35,575 nucleotides of DNA from Geobacter sp. (GTDB lineage Bacteria; Desulfobacterota; Desulfuromonadia; Geobacterales; Pseudopelobacteraceae). A model generated the notes under the pieces. It had not been told where the DNA came from. It was given only the letters and a program-made list of their open reading frames with translations, and did no database searches. Below are positions 32,276-35,575 of this stretch, in pieces. Within the stretch, counting starts at the first letter, position 1; each line of letters starts with the position of its first letter. The position numbers and the translations under genes are program-made. The stretch lies in NCBI GenBank assembly GCA_009885845.1, contig VFJW01000032.1:1-35575 (forward strand), written 5' to 3'.

Positions 32276-34183
32276 ATGGAAAAATGGTCTATCAGTGAAT
32301 CTGCCAAGATTTACAATATTGACAACTGGGGCGCTGATCTCTTCTCTATAAACAAGAAGGGGAACATCTGCGTTCACCCTTCCTCAAATTCAAAGCATTC
32401 AATTGATCTCCGTGAACTCGTAGACGATCTGATCAAACGTAAAATAAAGCCCCCCATCCTGCTCCGCTTCATGGATGTGCTGCAAGGTCGTATCGCTTCA
32501 ATCAACCGGGTCTTTAAAAATGCCATTCAGGAAAATGATTATCCCGCAAAATATCAGACCTTCTATCCGATCAAGGTCAATCAGCAACGGCAGGTGGTGG
32601 AAGCCATCGCCGCGTACGGCAAACGCTATAATATCGGCCTTGAAGTCGGCTCAAAACCTGAACTGGTGGCGGGGATTTCGATCTCCAGCGGCAACAACCT
32701 GCCGATCATCTGCAACGGCTACAAGGACGCCGAATACATCGAGACGGTGCTGTATGCTACCAGAGTCGGTTTCGACATTACGCTGGTAGTCGAGAAGCTG
32801 TTTGAGCTGGAAAAAATCATCCAGATCTCCAAAAAGACCGGCATAACCCCCAAGCTCGGAATCCGCGTCAAACTTTCCTCCAAGGGCACCGGTAAATGGG
32901 CCACTTCCGGTGGTGAGGATGCAAAATTCGGTCTGCGCATGTCGGAAATCATCGCCGCTATCCGGATGCTGGAAGATCATGGAATGCTGGATTCAGTGAA
33001 ACTTCTGCATTCTCATATCGGCAGCCAGATCACGAAAATCGACAAGATCAAAACTGCTTTAATTGAAGTTGCACGGGTCTACACAGAGATGAGGAAACTG
33101 GGGGTCGGCATCGAATTTCTTGATATCGGCGGAGGCCTGGGTGTCGATTATGACGGTTCCAAGTCAAGTTATTTTTCCAGCGTTAATTATACCATCGAAG
33201 AGTATGCCAACGATGTCATCTACCAGATCAAGAACATCTGTGATGAAGCAGGCGTAGAATGCCCCAATATCATATCCGAGTCGGGGCGGGCAACCGTTGC
33301 TCATTACTCGGTGCTGGTCACCAATGTCCTCAATACCAATACCCAGCATCTGATGCCTGATTTTGAGGAGATTCTTGCTGAATCGGAAAAAATTGTTCCC
33401 ACCGTCAGAAAACTTCAGGACATCTACAAGAGTATCGACCGCTATTCCCTGAGAGAGGACTATCACGACACACTGCAGTTGATTAACGAAGCGGTCAGCC
33501 TCTTCAATCTGGGCTATCTGACGCTTAATGACCGGGCTATTGCCGAATGGCTCTACTCAAAAATCATCAAAAAAATCAACAGCATCGTCGAAAAGATCAA
33601 GCCTATTCCGGAAGAGCTGCAAAATTTCCAGCTTTCCATGAGACAGACCTATTTCGCAAATTTTTCACTGTTCCAGTCGATCCCCGACTCCTGGGCCATT
33701 GACCAGCTCTTTCCAATCGTGCCGCTGCAGCGACTCAACCACAAACCGGATATCATGGCCTCGATCGCCGACATAACCTGCGATTCTGACGGCGAAATCA
33801 CCAGCTTCGTCGGCGAACAGGGGCGGACCAAATACCTGCCGCTGCACAAGATTCGCAAGGACGAAGATTATTTCATCGGTTTCTTCCTGATCGGCGCCTA
33901 TCAGGAAATTTTGGGTGATCTGCACAACCTGTTCGGCGATACCAACGCTGTCCATATCACGTTCAACAAAAAAACGGGCTACATGATTGACACCGTCATC
34001 AACGGCGATGCTACCTGGGAAACATTGAAATACGTTCAATACAAAGGACCGGAGATTCTGAAACGCGTCAGGGATAATCTCGAGAAGAGCGTTGTTATGA
34101 AGAAAATATCCATTGAAGAGAGCAGCCACTTTATCGAACTGCTGGATAGAACACTATTGGGATATACCTATCTGGGGGAATAA
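32276..34183 (+). CDS. speA: Biosynthetic arginine decarboxylase
   Basis: A PLP-dependent fold-III decarboxylase that converts arginine to agmatine, the first step of polyamine synthesis; 635 residues, normal for SpeA. Seen are the PLP-Lys segment FYPIKVNQQRQVVEAI (Lys ~100), the LKLLHSHIGSQI-like substrate strand (VKLLHSHIGSQITKI), the glycine loop FLDIGGGLGVDYDG and the ISESGRATVAHYS region, followed by the long helical insertion typical of SpeA. GGGGAG precedes the ATG at 32276. Five bases separate it from the next gene, so the two form an operon. Confidence 0.97.
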   Translation: MEKWSISESAKIYNIDNWGADLFSINKKGNICVHPSSNSKHSIDLRELVDDLIKRKIKPPILLRFMDVLQGRIASINRVFKNAIQENDYPAKYQTFYPIKVNQQRQVVEAIAAYGKRYNIGLEVGSKPELVAGISISSGNNLPIICNGYKDAEYIETVLYATRVGFDITLVVEKLFELEKIIQISKKTGITPKLGIRVKLSSKGTGKWATSGGEDAKFGLRMSEIIAAIRMLEDHGMLDSVKLLHSHIGSQITKIDKIKTALIEVARVYTEMRKLGVGIEFLDIGGGLGVDYDGSKSSYFSSVNYTIEEYANDVIYQIKNICDEAGVECPNIISESGRATVAHYSVLVTNVLNTNTQHLMPDFEEILAESEKIVPTVRKLQDIYKSIDRYSLREDYHDTLQLINEAVSLFNLGYLTLNDRAIAEWLYSKIIKKINSIVEKIKPIPEELQNFQLSMRQTYFANFSLFQSIPDSWAIDQLFPIVPLQRLNHKPDIMASIADITCDSDGEITSFVGEQGRTKYLPLHKIRKDEDYFIGFFLIGAYQEILGDLHNLFGDTNAVHITFNKKTGYMIDTVINGDATWETLKYVQYKGPEILKRVRDNLEKSVVMKKISIEESSHFIELLDRTLLGYTYLGE

Positions 34184-34188
34184 TCAGT

Positions 34189-35385
34189 ATGAGCAACGTC
34201 CTTATCATCGGTGCCGGCGGCGTCGGCCAGGTTGTTACACACAAATGCGCCCAGAGGCGTGACATTTTCAGCGGGATTACTCTGGCTTCGCGAACGAAAT
34301 CGAAGTGCGACATCATCGCCGCCCAGTTGGGAGGAAGCATCTCAACCGCACAGGTTGATGCCGACAACGTCCCGGAGCTGGTGGCGTTGATCAGACAGGT
34401 GCAACCGAAACTGGTGATCAACGTAGCACTTCCCTATCAGGATCTCCACATCATGGATGCCTGCCTGGAAACCGGCGTTGACTATCTCGACACCGCCAAC
34501 TATGAGCCTCTTGATACGGCAAAGTTCGAATATTCCTGGCAGTGGGACTATCAGGAGCGTTTCCGGGAAAAGGGATTGATGGCGCTGCTCGGTTCCGGTT
34601 TTGATCCCGGCGTTACCAACGTCTACACCGCGCTTGCGGCAAAAAAGTATCTGGACGTGGTGGAAGAGCTCGACATCATTGATGCCAATGCCGGCAGCCA
34701 TGGCCAGCCGTTTGCCACCAACTTCAACCCGGAAATCAACATCCGCGAAGTAACCGCTACCTGCCGTCACTGGGAAAATGGTCAGTGGATTGAAAGTCCG
34801 CCACTCACGACGAAACACTCCTTTGATTTTCCGGAAGGGATCGGCCCGATGAACGTCTACCGTCTCTACCACGAAGAGATGGAATCTCTGGTCAAGCATA
34901 TCCCGACCATCAAAAAGGCACAGTTCTGGATGACCTTTTCTGATAATTATCTTAAACATCTGGAAGTGCTGCAGAACGTCGGCATGACCCGCATCGACGA
35001 AGTCGAATATAACGGCCAGAAGATTGTGCCGATCCAGTTCCTGAAAGCGCTGCTTCCTGATCCCGGCTCACTGGGACCGCTGACGAAGGGTAAGACCTGC
35101 ATTGGTGTCATCGCCCGCGGAATAAAGGATGGCAAACGCAAGCAGGTCTATATTTACAACATCTGCGACCATGAAGCCTGCTTCAGGGAAGTTCAATCCC
35201 AGGCCATCAGCTACACCACCGGCGTTCCTGCTGTGGTCGGTGCCATCATGATGCTGACGGACAAATGGCGAGGTGCCGGGGTGTACAATATGGAGCAGTT
35301 CGATCCGGAGCTGTTCCTCGACGTATTGGGGCCGATGGGGCTTCCGACTGTCGTCGTTGACGGCGGCGAGTGGCCAGTGCTGTAG
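34189..35385 (+). CDS. Carboxynorspermidine dehydrogenase-like (saccharopine dehydrogenase family)
   Basis: A 398-residue protein with an N-terminal Rossmann NAD(P) motif (VLIIGAGGVGQVV, residues 4-16) and the family segments LVINVALPYQDLHIMDACLETGVDYLDTANYE and MALLGSGFDPGVTNVYTALAAKKYLD, here cited only as positions about 80-145. It is of the LYS1/saccharopine dehydrogenase superfamily. Lying directly after speA, it is most likely the carboxynorspermidine/carboxyspermidine dehydrogenase that condenses a diamine with aspartate semialdehyde. The decarboxylase partner is not in the window and may lie beyond the right edge. GGGGGA upstream of the ATG at 34189 overlaps the end of speA. Confidence 0.85.
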   Translation: MSNVLIIGAGGVGQVVTHKCAQRRDIFSGITLASRTKSKCDIIAAQLGGSISTAQVDADNVPELVALIRQVQPKLVINVALPYQDLHIMDACLETGVDYLDTANYEPLDTAKFEYSWQWDYQERFREKGLMALLGSGFDPGVTNVYTALAAKKYLDVVEELDIIDANAGSHGQPFATNFNPEINIREVTATCRHWENGQWIESPPLTTKHSFDFPEGIGPMNVYRLYHEEMESLVKHIPTIKKAQFWMTFSDNYLKHLEVLQNVGMTRIDEVEYNGQKIVPIQFLKALLPDPGSLGPLTKGKTCIGVIARGIKDGKRKQVYIYNICDHEACFREVQSQAISYTTGVPAVVGAIMMLTDKWRGAGVYNMEQFDPELFLDVLGPMGLPTVVVDGGEWPVL

Positions 35386-35415
35386 GCCGAGAAACGGGCT
35401 ACAGCACAAGATTTA

Positions 35416-35575
35416 GGTTTTCGTGAGCTACGCTCACAGGCTAAGGTTGAGTAGTAACAGGTTGAGATTTTCGTTCGCTGCTCTCACAGATTGAGGTTGA
35501 GTAGTAACAGGTTGAGATTTTCGTTCGCTGCTCTCACAGATTGAGGTTGAGTAGTAACAGGTTGAGATTTTCGTT
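35416..35575 (+). repeat. 50-bp tandem repeat, at least 3.2 units, running off the window
   Basis: Units start at 35416, 35466, 35516 and 35566 (the last is cut at the edge). Units 2 and 3 are identical; unit 1 differs at about eleven positions, mostly in its first half. Each unit ends with GTTGAGTAGTAACAGGTTGA. Unit 1 contains a perfect hairpin GTGAGC-TAC-GCTCAC which is lost in the others. No unique spacers separate the units, so this is not a CRISPR array. Confidence 0.95.

Noticed and set aside
32039-32377. N-terminal extension of Hsp20
   Set aside because: It would overlap the speA promoter and first codons, and the family is normally ~140-150 residues.
35416-35575. CRISPR array
   Set aside because: The 50-bp units are directly adjacent with no unique spacers, and no cas genes are present.

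Overview
The window reads as a chromosomal segment of a Desulfuromonadales (Geobacter/Pelobacter-like) delta-proteobacterium. The basis is the protein families and their order (mreB, glycosyltransferase, gmhA, hldE; thiL-tkt; two parvulin-type lipoproteins; ileS-lspA; hsp20-lon; speA plus a carboxynorspermidine-dehydrogenase-like gene) and several families of small intergenic inverted-repeat elements. The species assignment is an inference; no 16S or other marker is present.

Layout. 1-1.4 kb: an insertion sequence with an intact DDE transposase. 1.6-2.45 kb: an MNT antitoxin-type nucleotidyltransferase gene behind a broken HEPN toxin gene, bracketed by a ~100-bp direct repeat. 2.5-6.4 kb (minus strand): thiL, tkt and a Crp/Fnr regulator. 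6.6-8.9 kb (plus): two secreted parvulin-type peptidyl-prolyl isomerase lipoproteins separated by a small repeat element and a terminator. 9-14.2 kb (minus): a double degenerate receiver protein, then the envelope cluster mreB, glycosyltransferase, gmhA and hldE (shape determination and ADP-heptose synthesis for LPS). 14.6-15.8 kb: an AAA+/DUF4143 ATPase. 16-19.4 kb (plus): ileS-lspA. 19.5-20.3 kb (minus): a HigBA toxin-antitoxin pair lying between two copies of the 3' end of lspA. 20.3-27.5 kb (plus): a stressosome/two-component operon. 27.6-28.9 kb (minus): an amidohydrolase. 29.1-32.0 kb (minus): hsp20-lon. 32.2-35.4 kb (plus): polyamine genes. The right edge holds a 50-bp tandem repeat.

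The most interesting region is 20.3-27.5 kb. RsbR, RsbS and RsbT homologues are followed by an RsbT-like ATPase fused to a PP2C (RsbX/SpoIIE) phosphatase, an RsbT-like ATPase fused to a histidine kinase, a single-domain response regulator and a REC-REC-PAS-kinase-REC hybrid. Three RsbT-type ATPase domains therefore occur in a row, and no sigma-B, RsbV or RsbW is seen; the likely output is phosphorelay instead of a sigma factor. The operon leader carries a promoter, a 16-codon ORF made largely of an (ACAG)n slippage-prone tract, and a strong rho-independent terminator before the first gene. This suggests attenuation that repeat number could tune. The last gene changes base composition abruptly in its middle, as if two kinases had been joined.

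Other themes are two toxin-antitoxin cassettes each bracketed by direct repeats of what look like gene 3' ends, and four families of short intergenic repeats, three of them with terminal inverted repeats, that occupy most of the longer gaps between genes.
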